A stretch of 64,000 nucleotides of DNA from DAOUKH01 sp965261455 (GCA_965261455.1 OZ253453.1:1302001-1366000); one strand, 5' to 3'. Positions 1 through 8,871 are shown, counted from the first letter of the stretch. Notes: generated from the letters alone by a model not told the origin. Made by a program: numbers and translations.

Positions 1-547
1 GGCGCAGGGCCTCTTCGAGGTGATGGAGCGCTTCGCTGTTGGCGCCGGGGGCCGCGAGGGCCGTTTCGATCTTGCTCGCGAGGTCGGCGGAAGCCTCCTC
101 GACACCGTGGAACAGGACGTACTGGCCGGTCTCGACCTTGCCGATCGTGCCGTAGATCGGCGTGAGTGAGGTCCAGTTGCCGACAAGGATGAAGATGAAG
201 ATGGTGGCGATAAGGGGGAAGAACATCCTGCCCCGCTTCTTGCCCGCCATGTCCTCGACGATGCCCAGAAGCCAGCCGACCATGCCCTCGACGAGGTTCT
301 GCATCCGGCTGCTGGGAATCAGGGTGAGGTTGCGCGTCCCCAGCCACACGATGAGGACCACCACCGCCATCGCGATCCATGCCGCGATGATGCTGTTGGT
401 GATGTTCCAGACGCCGAAGATGTCCTTGGCGACCGTCTCGGCGGCGAGGGAGATAAAGGGAATGGGGAAGTTGAGGAAGAGTCGGCCCGCCACCGTAGCT
501 GCGAAGGCTACGAGGACGAGGAGGATGACTTTCTGTTTCCCGGTCAC
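1..547 (-). CDS. atpB: F0F1 ATP synthase subunit a (AtpB), 3' part cut by window edge
   Basis: Membrane subunit a of F-type ATP synthase, which forms the proton half-channels next to the c-ring. The reverse-strand translation from a GTG at 547 gives a hydrophobic N-terminus, then RNLTLIPSSRMQNLVEGMVG and a long hydrophobic segment around FFPLIATIFIFILVGN, as in the N-terminal half of the family. About 182 residues are present; the conserved C-terminal helices with the essential Arg lie outside the window. The GTG start overlaps the stop codon of the upstream AtpI/AtpZ-like gene (GTGA), which indicates translational coupling in an atp operon. The start choice rests on that overlap. Confidence 0.9.
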   Translation of the reverse strand, partial: MTGKQKVILLVLVAFAATVAGRLFLNFPIPFISLAAETVAKDIFGVWNITNSIIAAWIAMAVVVLIVWLGTRNLTLIPSSRMQNLVEGMVGWLLGIVEDMAGKKRGRMFFPLIATIFIFILVGNWTSLTPIYGTIGKVETGQYVLFHGVEEASADLASKIETALAAPGANSEALHHLEEALR

Positions 548-825
548 TCGTCGTTCCCCGGGCGGGGGGCGCGGCCTTGCGCCTCTCGCTTATATAACGG
601 CATCAGCATTTTGAACATGCCGTAGAAACCGGAGCCGGTCCCTAACAGCAGCCCGAGGAGGAGAAAGACCGGCTCGGTCCCCAACCACCTGTCGAGGTAG
701 TAGCCGCCGCCGATCCCGATACCCAGGCTAGCGGAGAAGTACCACCCGAAACCCAGAAGCCGCAGCACGTCTTTCTGACGTATGAGCGTCGGGGTCGAAT
801 CGGGTTCCTCGTCGGGCTTGTGCAT
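544..825 (-). CDS. AtpZ/AtpI-like ATP synthase accessory membrane protein
   Basis: Small 93-residue protein with two hydrophobic segments. The first is around residues 22-42 (LLGFGWYFSASLGIGIGGG) and is followed by YYLDRWLGTEP; the second is around 50-75 (VFLLLGLLLGTGSGFYGMFK). This is the usual layout of AtpZ/AtpI-type proteins that assist ATP synthase assembly and sit first in atp operons. The gene lies directly before atpB and overlaps it by 4 nt. The N-terminus is charged and cytosolic-looking. Specific function is inferred from family and position; many such genes are dispensable. Confidence 0.85.
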   Translation of the reverse strand: MHKPDEEPDSTPTLIRQKDVLRLLGFGWYFSASLGIGIGGGYYLDRWLGTEPVFLLLGLLLGTGSGFYGMFKMLMPLYKREAQGRAPRPGNDE

Positions 826-1704
826 TCTATCACAACCCCTTTGACTGTCAACAAACGCGCGCGCATCCGTCCTCGGACGTGTCCATGCGCCGGCGGCGGA
901 GTTCGCCGCGCCATTCTAATCGTCGCGGCGGCGATTGAGAAGCGCCTGACGGGCGTCTTGCCTCAGCCTTCGGAGACCTTTGCGCAACCCGCCGGAGTCT
1001 TGGCGGGGGGAGCGTGGGGCTGCCTTAAGCCTCTCCCCCCTCTGGGGGAGATTTGAGAGAGGGCGCGCGCCACTAGGCGCGCGAGCGCCCGAAGGGCGCT
1101 GCTCCCTCCCCGGTCTCGGTTACGCAAACGTCTCCCCACGGGAGAAGATTGAGATGAGGGGCCGCCTCGCAACCACCGCGGGGTATCGAAGTCCGCCACC
1201 ATCGCGGTCAGTGCTCAAGCATGGGTGGGGCCGGGAGGTCTTGCCTCTTCTCCCAACGGAGACCTTTGCAAAACCGACTGCGGTCCTGGCAGGGGGAGCG
1301 GAGGTGGCATTCACTTAAACCTCTCCCCCTCTGGGGACCTTTGCAAAACCGACTGCGGTCTTGGCAGGGGGAGCGGAGGTGGCATTCACTTAAACCTCTC
1401 CCCCCTCTGGAGACCTTTGCAAAGACTGCGGTCCTGGCGGAGGGAGCGGAGGTGGCATTCACTTAAACCTCTCCCCCTCTGGGGGAGACTGAGAGAGGGC
1501 GCGCGCCGCAGGCGCGCGGGCGCCCGTAGGGCGCCTCTCCCCAAGTTACGCAAACGTCTCCACAAGAGGAGCGGTCGAAGGGGAGGACGCTTCGCGAAAG
1601 CGCCCCTGCGGGAGCGAGATCCCCGCGAACGCGGGAATGGCGAATGAGGGCGGGTTACGCAGCGTCTGCAGCGGGGAAGACCGGAGATGGGGCGGCGAGA
1701 GCGG
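826..1704. repeat. Intergenic block of GC-rich tandem and palindromic repeats
   Basis: No convincing gene is seen here. Three head-to-tail units of 75-76 bp lie at about 1261-1487. Each begins GACCTTTGCAAA, carries GGAGCGGAGGTGGCATTCAC and ends in the palindrome-like CTCTCCCCCTCTGGGG. A related, more diverged unit starts near 970. The same module reappears at about 4833-4918, and the palindromic tail recurs near 5190, 9100, 9165, 10465 and 10545. A perfect-arm hairpin, CCCGCG(AA)CGCGGG within a longer dyad, lies near 1622-1637 and recurs at 9043-9058. Long open frames across the block are artefacts of repeat composition. The region looks like a landing zone for REP-like elements. Confidence 0.8.
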
Positions 1705-2292
1705 CTACTTGCCTTCTTCCTTCTCTTTGCCCTCTTCCTTCTCCTTGCCCTCTTTGCCCAGGCCGCTGAGGTCGAGCGTGTCGATGAACGACTTGAACGC
1801 CGACATGCGCTTGATCTCTTCTTCGCCCAACGGGCGGGCGGGATGCTCCGCCTGCTCGGCCTCGGCGACGGTGATGGGCTTGCCCGTCTCCTTGTCGAGG
1901 AAGATGGCCGCCTTGGATAGCACCGCTTCCTCGGTAAAGACGGGGACCTTGGAGCGCACCGCCAGCGCCAGCGCGTCGCTGGGCCGCGAGTCGATCTCGA
2001 CGCTCTTGTCGCCGACGTTGAGGACGATTTTGGCGAAGAAGGTGTCGTTCTGCAGGTCGTGGACGATGATCGAGCTGACGCTGCCACCAAGCTCCGAGAT
2101 GACATTGCCGAGCAGGTCGTGGGTCAGCGGGCGCGGCACGCTGACATCCTGGAGTTTGACCGCGATGGCGTCGGCTTCGGCGGGCCCGATCCAGATGGGC
2201 AGGTAGCGATCAGCCGACTTCTCCTTAAGGATGACCACGCGCTGGTAGTTCATCAGGCTGACGCGAATGCTATCGATGGTCATCTCAACCAT
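1705..2292 (-). CDS. Bifunctional nuclease (BFN/DUF151) domain protein
   Basis: 195 residues. The N-terminal ~130 residues match the BFN fold: MVEMTIDSIRVSLMNYQRVV, then LPIWIGPAEADAIAVKL, and a central DSRPSDALALAVRSKVPVF block that is the most conserved family signature. The next ~25 residues resemble the UVR-like helical region often appended to these proteins (EEIKRMSAFKSFIDTLDL). The C-terminus is a Lys/Glu-rich tail with KEKEEGKEKEEGK, a short in-frame repeat. Family members have been linked to nuclease activity in plants; the bacterial role is poorly defined. It precedes a downstream repeat block and follows pyrF and the DUF951 gene on the same strand. Confidence 0.85.
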   Translation of the reverse strand: MVEMTIDSIRVSLMNYQRVVILKEKSADRYLPIWIGPAEADAIAVKLQDVSVPRPLTHDLLGNVISELGGSVSSIIVHDLQNDTFFAKIVLNVGDKSVEIDSRPSDALALAVRSKVPVFTEEAVLSKAAIFLDKETGKPITVAEAEQAEHPARPLGEEEIKRMSAFKSFIDTLDLSGLGKEGKEKEEGKEKEEGK

Positions 2293-2437
2293 ACGGGGAC
2301 CTCGCGGTTCGGATGGTTCCGAAGCTCGACCGGTTTCTGAAAGAGATTAGCGGGCATACTACGCCCCGCCTCGCGGGGGTGTCAACGAAAGACCCTCCGC
2401 AAGACGGCGGGCCGCTTCTGTTGTCGCTCGCTTGTCT

Positions 2438-2641
2438 TCAGGAGGACGGCGCGGGCCTGACCGACCGCACCCGCGTGCGGAGCGCCGAGCGCGCCATCAG
2501 CTGCCGGCGTCCGCAGCGAAGACACACCAGGCCGATGTCGGCCCCCAGCCGCGACACGGTCCACTCATAGGACCCGCAGGGATGCTTCTTCTTCAGCACG
2601 ACGACATCTCCCAAGCGCAGCGTGAGGATTTCTTCGGGCAT
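2438..2641 (-). CDS. DUF951 family small protein
   Basis: 67-residue basic protein matching DUF951. It has a start resembling a small beta-barrel (LRLGDVVVLKKKHPCGSYEWTV) followed by RLGADIGLVCLRCGRRQLMAR with a CxxC pair. In this family the HPCG and CLxCG motifs are conserved and may bind metal or nucleic acid, but no role is established. It lies 30 nt downstream of pyrF on the same strand, so the two are probably co-transcribed. Confidence 0.8.
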   Translation of the reverse strand: MPEEILTLRLGDVVVLKKKHPCGSYEWTVSRLGADIGLVCLRCGRRQLMARSALRTRVRSVRPAPSS

Positions 2642-2671
2642 GGGGGCCGTCCTCTCGCCTCTGGCGCTCGG

Positions 2672-3520
2672 CTACCGGCGCGCCGGCAGGGCCTCGCGCA
2701 TGTAGCCGCGGGCGCGGACGGCGGCGCGGCGCGCGGCATCGGCGAAGCCGCCGGCGCTGTCCTCTCGGAACGCGTACAGAATCTCGCGCGAGGAGTTGAT
2801 GATCGCCAGCTCGCCGTTGGCGTCGACCCCGCCCCGCACCGCCGCCGCGAGATCGCCGCCCTGCGCGCCGACGCCGGGAATCAGCAGCGGCATCGAGGGG
2901 CAATGCTCACGCACCCAGCGGAGCTCGTCGGGCTGCGTCGCCCCGACCACGAGGCCAACATTGCCCCGCGTGCTCCATTCCTGCGCCATGAGCGCGACGC
3001 GTTGATAGAGCGGCATCGGCGCGCCGCCGTCGAGCGCGGGCGTCGTCGTGAGCAACGACTGGAGGTCGGACGAGCCGGGGTTCGAGGTGCGGCACAGGAT
3101 GAAGACGCCCTTCTCGCCGTAGTCCAAGAACGGCTCCAGACTATCGCCGCCCAGGTAGGGATTGACCGTGGCGGCGTCGAAACCCCAGGTCTCGAAGAGC
3201 GCCTTGGCGTAGGCCCGCGCGGTGTTGCCTATGTCGCCACGCTTGGCGTCGGCGATCACGGGTATGCCGGCGGGTACAGCGGCGACGGTGGCTTCGAGGG
3301 CGCGGAGGCCGTCGATCCCAGACTGCTCGTAGAAGGCAATGTTGGGCTTGTAGGCGCAGACGAGGTCGCTGGTCGCCTCGATGATGGCGCGGTTGAAGTC
3401 CGCCGTCGAGACGCCTTCCGGCAAGCGGTCAGGGTCGGGGTCGAGGCCAATGCACAGGAGGGAGTCGTTGGCCCGCGCAGCGCGGCGAAGCTTGTCGATG
3501 AAAGCGGCCACGGCTCGCAT
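2672..3520 (-). CDS. pyrF: Orotidine 5'-phosphate decarboxylase, type 2
   Basis: Decarboxylates OMP to UMP in the last step of de novo pyrimidine synthesis. The 282-residue product shows the long-form (type 2) signatures: LLCIGLDPDPDRLP near the N-terminus, CAYKPNIAFYE, the active-site VIADAKRGDIGNTA (Asp/Lys/Asp), NPYLGGDSLEPFLDYGEKGV, and a C-terminal LLIPGVGAQGGDL phosphate loop. The ATG at 3520 was chosen because upstream in-frame codons translate into low-complexity Arg/Pro sequence. A TATAAT hexamer overlaps this ATG. The gene is divergent from aroC, with 85 nt between starts. Confidence 0.95.
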   Translation of the reverse strand: MRAVAAFIDKLRRAARANDSLLCIGLDPDPDRLPEGVSTADFNRAIIEATSDLVCAYKPNIAFYEQSGIDGLRALEATVAAVPAGIPVIADAKRGDIGNTARAYAKALFETWGFDAATVNPYLGGDSLEPFLDYGEKGVFILCRTSNPGSSDLQSLLTTTPALDGGAPMPLYQRVALMAQEWSTRGNVGLVVGATQPDELRWVREHCPSMPLLIPGVGAQGGDLAAAVRGGVDANGELAIINSSREILYAFREDSAGGFADAARRAAVRARGYMREALPARR

Positions 3521-3605
3521 TATACGCGTCCTTACGCGCCCGCGTGCTACACTGGAAAGCGCGGCATTCTTCAGATTTACCGGCCCTCGGACAGGTCTGC
3601 GACTC

Positions 3606-4784
3606 TTGGGCAACTTCCGCTTCCTCACCTCCGGCGAGTCCCACGGCAGGGGCCTCAACGTCATCGTCGAGGGCGTTCCCGCCGGGCTGCCGCTTACCAA
3701 AGACTACCTGCGCCACGACATGGAGCGCCGCCAGAAGGGCTACGGCCGCGGCGGGCGCATGAAGATCGAGAAGGACGAGGCGAAGATCATCGCCGGCGTC
3801 CGCCACGGCCTCACGCTGGGCAGCCCCATCTCCCTCTGGGTGCAAAACCGCGACTGGGTGAACTGGGAGCACGGCATGTCGCCCGACCCGCTCGGCGACG
3901 GCCCCCACGAGGGCAAGGGCCTCGAACGGGTGACCCGGCTGCGGCCCGGACACGCCGACCTCCCCGGCGTGGTGAAGTTCGGCCAGGACGATGTACGCAA
4001 CATCCTCGAGCGCGCCAGCGCGCGCGAGACCGCGGCCCGTGTCGCCGCCGGCGGGGTGGCCCGCCGCTTCCTCGAAGACCTTGGCGTCGAGATCAACGCC
4101 CACGTCGTCTCCATCGCCGGCGTCGAGTCCAAGCCCCAGGGCCCCATCGACTGGGACGCCGTCGAGGCCTCGCCGGTGCGCTGCGCCGACCCCGACGCCG
4201 AGCGGCCCATGATGGCGGCAGTCGACGCGGCAAAGCGGGCCAAGGACACCGCCGGCGGCGTCTTCGAGGTGATCGCCACCGGCGTCCCCATCGGCCTTGG
4301 CAGCCACGTCCAATGGGACCGCAAGCTCGACGGCATGTTGGCCCAGGCGATGATGAGCATCCACGCCGTCAAGGGTGTCGAGATCGGCCTCGGCTTCGCG
4401 CAGACGCGGCTCATGGGGTCGAAGGTCCACGACATCATCGAGCCGTGGGCCGGCGGCGCGCCGAAGTGGACCCGCCGAGGCAACAATGCCGGCGGCCTCG
4501 AGGGGGGCATGACGACGGGCCAGCCCATCGTCATCCGCGTGGCCATCAAGCCGATCTCGACGCTGGCCAAGCCGCTGCCGTCGGTGGACATGGACACCGG
4601 CGAGGTGGTCGAGGCGCACTACGAGCGCAGCGACGTCTGCCAGGTACCGCCGGGCTGCGTCGTCGGCGAGGCGATGATGGCGCTGATACTCGCCGGGGCC
4701 ATGCTCGAAAAGTTCGGCGGCGACCACATCGACGAGACCCGCCGCAACCATCGCGCCTACATGGAAGCGAGCGGTCAAGCGTAG
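3606..4784 (+). CDS. aroC: Chorismate synthase
   Basis: Converts 5-enolpyruvylshikimate-3-phosphate to chorismate using reduced FMN. The 392-residue product opens LGNFRFLTSGESHGRGLNVI (signature 1) and continues with RRQKGYGRGGRMKIEKDEA and GLTLGSPISLWVQNRDW. Further family blocks are HADLPGVVKFGQDDVRNILE, ERASARETAARVAAGGVAR and, near the end, NNAGGLEGGMTTGQPIVIR. A TTG at 3606 is the most likely start because homology begins there and no nearby ATG is in frame; upstream sequence in frame is unlike the family. A TACACT at 3548-3553 could be its -10. The last shikimate steps are split between this locus and aroKB at 11.5 kb. Confidence 0.95.
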   Translation: MGNFRFLTSGESHGRGLNVIVEGVPAGLPLTKDYLRHDMERRQKGYGRGGRMKIEKDEAKIIAGVRHGLTLGSPISLWVQNRDWVNWEHGMSPDPLGDGPHEGKGLERVTRLRPGHADLPGVVKFGQDDVRNILERASARETAARVAAGGVARRFLEDLGVEINAHVVSIAGVESKPQGPIDWDAVEASPVRCADPDAERPMMAAVDAAKRAKDTAGGVFEVIATGVPIGLGSHVQWDRKLDGMLAQAMMSIHAVKGVEIGLGFAQTRLMGSKVHDIIEPWAGGAPKWTRRGNNAGGLEGGMTTGQPIVIRVAIKPISTLAKPLPSVDMDTGEVVEAHYERSDVCQVPPGCVVGEAMMALILAGAMLEKFGGDHIDETRRNHRAYMEASGQA

Positions 4785-5260
4785 CCCCAACCTCTCCCCC
4801 TCGGGGAGCACCTTAAGCCTCTCTCCCTCTGGAGACCTTTGCAAAACCGACTGGGGTTCTGGCGGGGGAGCGGAGGTGGCATTCACTTAAGCCTCTCTCC
4901 CTCTGGGAGAGACTGAGAGAGGGCCGGGGCGGGGCATCCACCTTAACCCCTCCCTGTAGGGGAGCACCTTAAGCCTCTCTCCCTCTGGGAGAGACTGAGA
5001 GAGGGCCCGGGGCGGGGCATCCACCTTAACCCCTCCCCGTAGGGGAGCACCTTAAGCCTCTCTCCCTCTGGGAGAGACTGAGAGAGGGCCCGGGGCGGGG
5101 CATCCACCTTAACCCCTCCCCGTAGGGGAGCACCTTAACCCCTCCCCGTAGGGGAGCACCTTAAACCCCTCCCCCGCCGGGGAGCACCTTAAGCCTCTCC
5201 CCTTTGGGGGAGATTGAGAGAGGGCGGGGGTGGGGTGGGGCGGCCTTCCCTCCCCGGCGC
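4785..5260. repeat. Tandem GC-rich repeat array between aroC and the HNH gene
   Basis: About 475 bp without a credible gene. One copy of the ~76-bp unit seen at 1261-1487 lies at 4833-4918. It is followed by at least three ~85-bp units starting near 4920, 5005 and 5090. Each has GGGGCATCCACCTTAACCCC, a TAGGGGAGCACCTTAAGCCT stretch and the inverted CTCTCCCTCTGGGAGAG. The array ends in shortened units with repeated CCCCGTAGGGGAGCACCTTA near 5116-5170. Strong dyad symmetry means it can fold and may act as a bidirectional transcription barrier. Confidence 0.8.
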
Positions 5261-5279
5261 CGGTACACTGTACTGAGAC

Positions 5280-6638
5280 ATGCGTCGTCCGAAACCGTTC
5301 CGGGAATGGAAGCGCTGGGCGGGAACGCTGGGGCTGGTCGCGGCGTTGGCGACCATCACCACGGCGTGCGGCGTCGACCTGCCCGGCGCGGCACCGACGG
5401 CCACGCTCACGCCCGCGCCCACCCCCACGTCCGGCCCTTTGCTTGTCGCCGCGCCCACGGCCTTGCCCAGCGGCCTGCCGCAACTGACGGTCCGTGCGGT
5501 GCCAAGCGATCTGCCCAAGTATGATCGCGACGACTGGCGCCAATGGGTGGACGACGACGGCGACTGCCAGAACGCCAGGCACGAGACGCTGGTCGAGGAG
5601 TCGAGGATTGCGGTCACGTTCACCAACGAGGAGCGCTGCTCGGTGGCGACGGGGGAATGGCTCGACCCCTTCACCGGCGACATCCTCACCTCGGCGCGCG
5701 ACCTCGACGTCGACCACATGGTCCCCCTCTCCAACGCGCACCGCTCCGGCGCCTGGGCCTGGGACGACGCCCGCCGCCGCGCCTACGCCAACGACCTCTC
5801 CTACCCCAACCACCTGATCGCGGTGACAAACTCGGTGAACCGCGCCAAGTCCGACCAAGGCCCCGAGTGGTGGAAGCCGCCCGATGAGTCCTACTGGTGC
5901 CAGTACGCGAGGGACTGGGCCAACATCAAGGCCGCCTGGGGCCTCTCCGCGACGCAGCCAGAATGGGACGCCCTCCTGTCAATGACCGCCACCTGCGACG
6001 GCCAAGCCCCTCCCGCTCCCCCACCGCCGACGGCCACACTCGCCCCCGGCGCAACGGTCTACAGCTCATGCGACGAGGCGGAGCAAGCCGGCGTGCCTCG
6101 TCGACAGGGCACCCAGGGTTCGGGCTATGGCTTCCCCGCTGAGACGGTCCCTCGCGCCCGCGACGGCGATGGGGATGGCGTGGTGTGCGAGCGCACCGGA
6201 GCGGCAGAACCCACCAGCGCCCCTACGCCGACCGCTGCCCCCTCCGCTACAGTGGGGGCGGCGAGAGCAGTTTCAGACTCTACCGTCTACGCTTCTTGCG
6301 AGGAGGCAGAGCAGGCCGGCGTTCCGCGCCAACAGGGAAGTCAGGGGCCGGGCTATGGTTTCCCGGCAGAGACAGTTCCCAGCGCCCGTGACGGGGATCG
6401 CGACGGCGTCGTGTGCGAACGTACCGGGGCGGCGGGGCCCACGAGCGCCCCTACGGCAACCCCTGTCGGGGGCTCACGGGTTACAGAGGACGCTACCGTC
6501 TACGCTTCCTGCGAGGAGGCAGAGCAGGCCGGTGTCCCACGCCAACAGGGCAGCAGCGGCGGCGGTAGGGGATTCCCAGCCGACCTCGTGCCTAGCGCCC
6601 GCGACGGGGATAGCGACGGCGTGGTCTGCGAACGCTGA
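5280..6638 (+). CDS. Secreted lipoprotein HNH nuclease with three Excalibur repeats
   Basis: 452 residues, predicted extracellular nuclease. Residues 1-31 form a signal peptide ending in a lipobox-like TTACG, followed by a Pro/Thr-rich linker. Residues about 75-245 match the HNH/DUF1524-type domain: LVEESRIAVTF, then DLDVDHMVPLSNAHRSGAW with the catalytic DH pair, and DLSYPNHLIAVTNSVNRAKS. Three Excalibur modules start near residues 259, 335 and 406. Each runs from VYxSCxEAEQAGVPR to a DxDxDGVVCER calcium-binding motif and has a Cys pair. Pro/Thr linkers separate the modules. A TACACT/TGTACT pair sits just upstream of the ATG. DNA scavenging or defence at the surface is inferred. Confidence 0.8.
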   Translation: MRRPKPFREWKRWAGTLGLVAALATITTACGVDLPGAAPTATLTPAPTPTSGPLLVAAPTALPSGLPQLTVRAVPSDLPKYDRDDWRQWVDDDGDCQNARHETLVEESRIAVTFTNEERCSVATGEWLDPFTGDILTSARDLDVDHMVPLSNAHRSGAWAWDDARRRAYANDLSYPNHLIAVTNSVNRAKSDQGPEWWKPPDESYWCQYARDWANIKAAWGLSATQPEWDALLSMTATCDGQAPPAPPPPTATLAPGATVYSSCDEAEQAGVPRRQGTQGSGYGFPAETVPRARDGDGDGVVCERTGAAEPTSAPTPTAAPSATVGAARAVSDSTVYASCEEAEQAGVPRQQGSQGPGYGFPAETVPSARDGDRDGVVCERTGAAGPTSAPTATPVGGSRVTEDATVYASCEEAEQAGVPRQQGSSGGGRGFPADLVPSARDGDSDGVVCER

Positions 6639-6656
6639 CCGCCCTTCACGCCTCCC

Positions 6657-8291
6657 CTACGACGGGCAAGTATCCCCTTCTACCTCCTCAAGCCCCTGAA
6701 GCCAGGCTTGAAACGCGGCGTCCGGTGGCGCACAAAGCCCTGCGTTGTCCTCAAAATACAGCCGGGCCAATGTCGGCAAGTACGTCAGACTCCACGGTAG
6801 CTCTCCAGTGAGTTGGTTGCCGCCGATCCATAGGCGCTCCAGATTGGAGAGGTTGCCGAGCTGAGGTGGGACAGGACCCGTTAGCTCATTGTCGACGAGC
6901 GCCAGGCTTAGTAGGTTCGAAAGGTTGCCAAGTTCAGCGGGGATCGGCCCCGTCAGTTCGTTGCCGAAGATCCATAGCACCTCCAGGTTCGACAGGTCGC
7001 CAAGCTCCTCAGGGATCGGACCCGTCAGTTCGTTGCCGGGGAGGTCCAAACTCTGCAGTTTGGAGAGATCGCCAAGTTGCGCGGGAATCGGTCCTGTCAG
7101 GTTGTTCCAACCGAGACGCAGGGATTGCAAGTTGAACAGGTCGCCGAGTTGGACTGGGATCGGACCCGTCAGCTCGTTGTTACTGAGATCAAGTCCCCAC
7201 AACCTGAGGAGATAGCCGAGTTGTTCGGGGATAGTACCCGACAACAGGTTGTCGTTGAGATCCAGCGACCACAGGTTGGACAGGTTGGCGAGTTGTGCCG
7301 GAATCGGTCCCGTCAGCTGGTTGTACCCGAGGTCCAAACCTGTCAGGTTGGGAAGGTCACCGAGTTGCTCGGGGATCGGCCCCGTCAGTTGATTGAAAGC
7401 GAGCTCCAGCCACTCCAGGTTTGACAGGTTGCCGAGTTGCTCGGGGATAGGCCCAGTCAGTTGGTTGCCGCCGAGGTATAGCCACTCCAGGTTTGACAGG
7501 TTGCCGAGTTGCTCGGGGATAGGCCCAGTCAGTTGGTTGCCGTCGAGGGCTAGCCGCTCCAACTTGGAGAGATCGCCGAGTTGCTCGGGGATAGGCCCAG
7601 TCAGTTGGTTGCCGCCGAGGGCTAGCCGCTCCAACTTGGAGAGGTCGCCGAGTTGCTCGGGGATAGGCCCCGTCAGGCCACCCACGAAATGTGAGCGCTG
7701 GAACTGTGCGTTGTAGCCGAGGTCAAGGTACTGGAGGTTGGAGAGATTACCGAAGTCGGCCGGGATTGGGCCAGTAAGTTCGTTGCCACTGAGGTCCAGG
7801 TTCTGCAGCTTGAAGAGATTGCCGAGTTCCGGGGGGATAGCCCCTGTCAAGCGGTTGTATCCGAGATCAAGCTCGGTAACGTAGCCATTGCCATCGGTGG
7901 TAATGCCGTGCCACTGGTTGAGCGGTCTATTGCTTAACCAATTGGCGTTGTTCTTCCAGCTTGCCCCACCAGTGGCGTTGTAGAGCGCCACGAGTGCGGG
8001 CCAGTCCGGACTTCCGGAACGCGTTGCAGGGACGGGAGTGGCCGTGGCCTGCAGCGTGGGTGTCGGCGTTGGCACGGGTGTGGACGTTGCCGTCGGCACA
8101 AGCGTCGCGGTCGCCGTTGGCACGGGCGTGGCCGTGGCCTTTGGCAGGGGCGTGGGCGTCGCCGTCGGCGCGAGCGTGGGGGTCGCCGTCGGCACGAGCG
8201 TCGGCGTAGCCGTGACGACCACAACTTCCGGCGAGGACTGGCAGGCGACCAAGATCACCCCCACCGCCCCAATGACGATAGCCCTCTTCAC
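6657..8291 (-). CDS. Leucine-rich-repeat lipoprotein, plant-type repeats
   Basis: From a GTG at 8291 the 544-residue product has a short hydrophobic signal with lipobox-like ILVACQ, then ~75 residues of Val/Pro/Thr/Ala repeats (TPTLVPTATPT type) forming a stalk. A cap-like segment follows (LVALYNATGGASWKNNANWL) before about fifteen 24-residue LRRs with consensus NxLTGPIPxQLGxLSNLxxL. This Ile-Pro form is typical of plant receptor LRRs and of surface LRR proteins in some environmental bacteria. A cysteine-bearing C-terminal cap ends the protein. The ATG at 8402 would place an Arg-rich stretch before the signal and is less likely. Binding of protein or polymer at the surface is inferred. Confidence 0.8.
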   Translation of the reverse strand: MKRAIVIGAVGVILVACQSSPEVVVVTATPTLVPTATPTLAPTATPTPLPKATATPVPTATATLVPTATSTPVPTPTPTLQATATPVPATRSGSPDWPALVALYNATGGASWKNNANWLSNRPLNQWHGITTDGNGYVTELDLGYNRLTGAIPPELGNLFKLQNLDLSGNELTGPIPADFGNLSNLQYLDLGYNAQFQRSHFVGGLTGPIPEQLGDLSKLERLALGGNQLTGPIPEQLGDLSKLERLALDGNQLTGPIPEQLGNLSNLEWLYLGGNQLTGPIPEQLGNLSNLEWLELAFNQLTGPIPEQLGDLPNLTGLDLGYNQLTGPIPAQLANLSNLWSLDLNDNLLSGTIPEQLGYLLRLWGLDLSNNELTGPIPVQLGDLFNLQSLRLGWNNLTGPIPAQLGDLSKLQSLDLPGNELTGPIPEELGDLSNLEVLWIFGNELTGPIPAELGNLSNLLSLALVDNELTGPVPPQLGNLSNLERLWIGGNQLTGELPWSLTYLPTLARLYFEDNAGLCAPPDAAFQAWLQGLEEVEGDTCPS

Positions 8292-8409
8292 CGCGGTATT
8301 GTCCCGTACAAGGTCAAGGGCGACCACGACGAGGACGGAAGGCCGGATCGCGCAACCACGGCGTTCGCAACCACGGCGGCCAAGGCGCGGCCGCTGCCCC
8401 ACAGGCCCC

Positions 8410-8856
8410 CTAATACCGGTATCCCTCCTGGACGCGCAGTCCTCCCTCGCCGTCCTCCCCGGCCTCCTCCCTTCGCGCCTCCTCCGCCATGCGCTCCAGG
8501 TCGTCCCAGGTAAACCCGCGATTGACCGTGACCTTCTTCCCCGCGCGCCCGTACTTCTCGGGTAGCTCGGCCTGGAGCTTGAAGCGGAGCATCACGCCGT
8601 CCTTGCCTGCCTCGATGCGCTTCATCATCTCCGCATCGAGACGCTCATGGAAACGGAGCGTCGCCTCCTCGAAGGCTTTACGGAAGTCCCGCTCCTTCTC
8701 CATCCATTCATTCGCCGTCTTCATGGATATTCCCGCCGCGTCCGCGCTGATGGTGAGAGCTCCCGTCCGCCCATAGGTCTCGAGGAAGACCCGCCTCCGC
8801 TCCGCTCCCGACCACCTCGCTCTCGGCTTTCGCCGCGGCTGCTGCTTCCCTGTCAT
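8410..8856 (-). CDS. Small HTH protein, phage terminase small-subunit-like; unsure
   Basis: 148 residues. A basic N-terminus (KQQPRRKPRARWS) leads into a helix-turn-helix-like segment (ALTISADAAGISMKTANEWM), then EKERDFRKAFEEATLRFHER and a predicted helical region. This layout recalls small terminase subunits or phage DNA-binding proteins, but no diagnostic motif fixes it and no large subunit is nearby. AAGGAGG lies just upstream of the ATG. The 5' leader contains hairpins including a T-tailed one, and an SOS-like operator with a matching promoter lies further upstream, so it may be damage-regulated. Confidence 0.5.
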   Translation of the reverse strand: MTGKQQPRRKPRARWSGAERRRVFLETYGRTGALTISADAAGISMKTANEWMEKERDFRKAFEEATLRFHERLDAEMMKRIEAGKDGVMLRFKLQAELPEKYGRAGKKVTVNRGFTWDDLERMAEEARREEAGEDGEGGLRVQEGYRY

Positions 8857-8871
8857 AACCGCCTCCTTCTG

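Noticed and set aside
1261..1487. CRISPR-like array
   Set aside because: The repeats are contiguous 76-bp units without unique spacers, and no cas genes are present.
3518..3523. TATAAT as a -10 box for pyrF
   Set aside because: It overlaps the chosen ATG, so transcription from it would begin inside the gene; probably coincidental unless a later start is used.
2432..4816. 794-codon forward open frame
   Set aside because: It lies antisense to DUF951 and pyrF and out of frame with aroC; translation is Arg/Pro/His-rich with no recognisable domain.
3429..4886. 485-codon reverse open frame over aroC
   Set aside because: It is the shadow of aroC, whose forward product matches chorismate synthase throughout.
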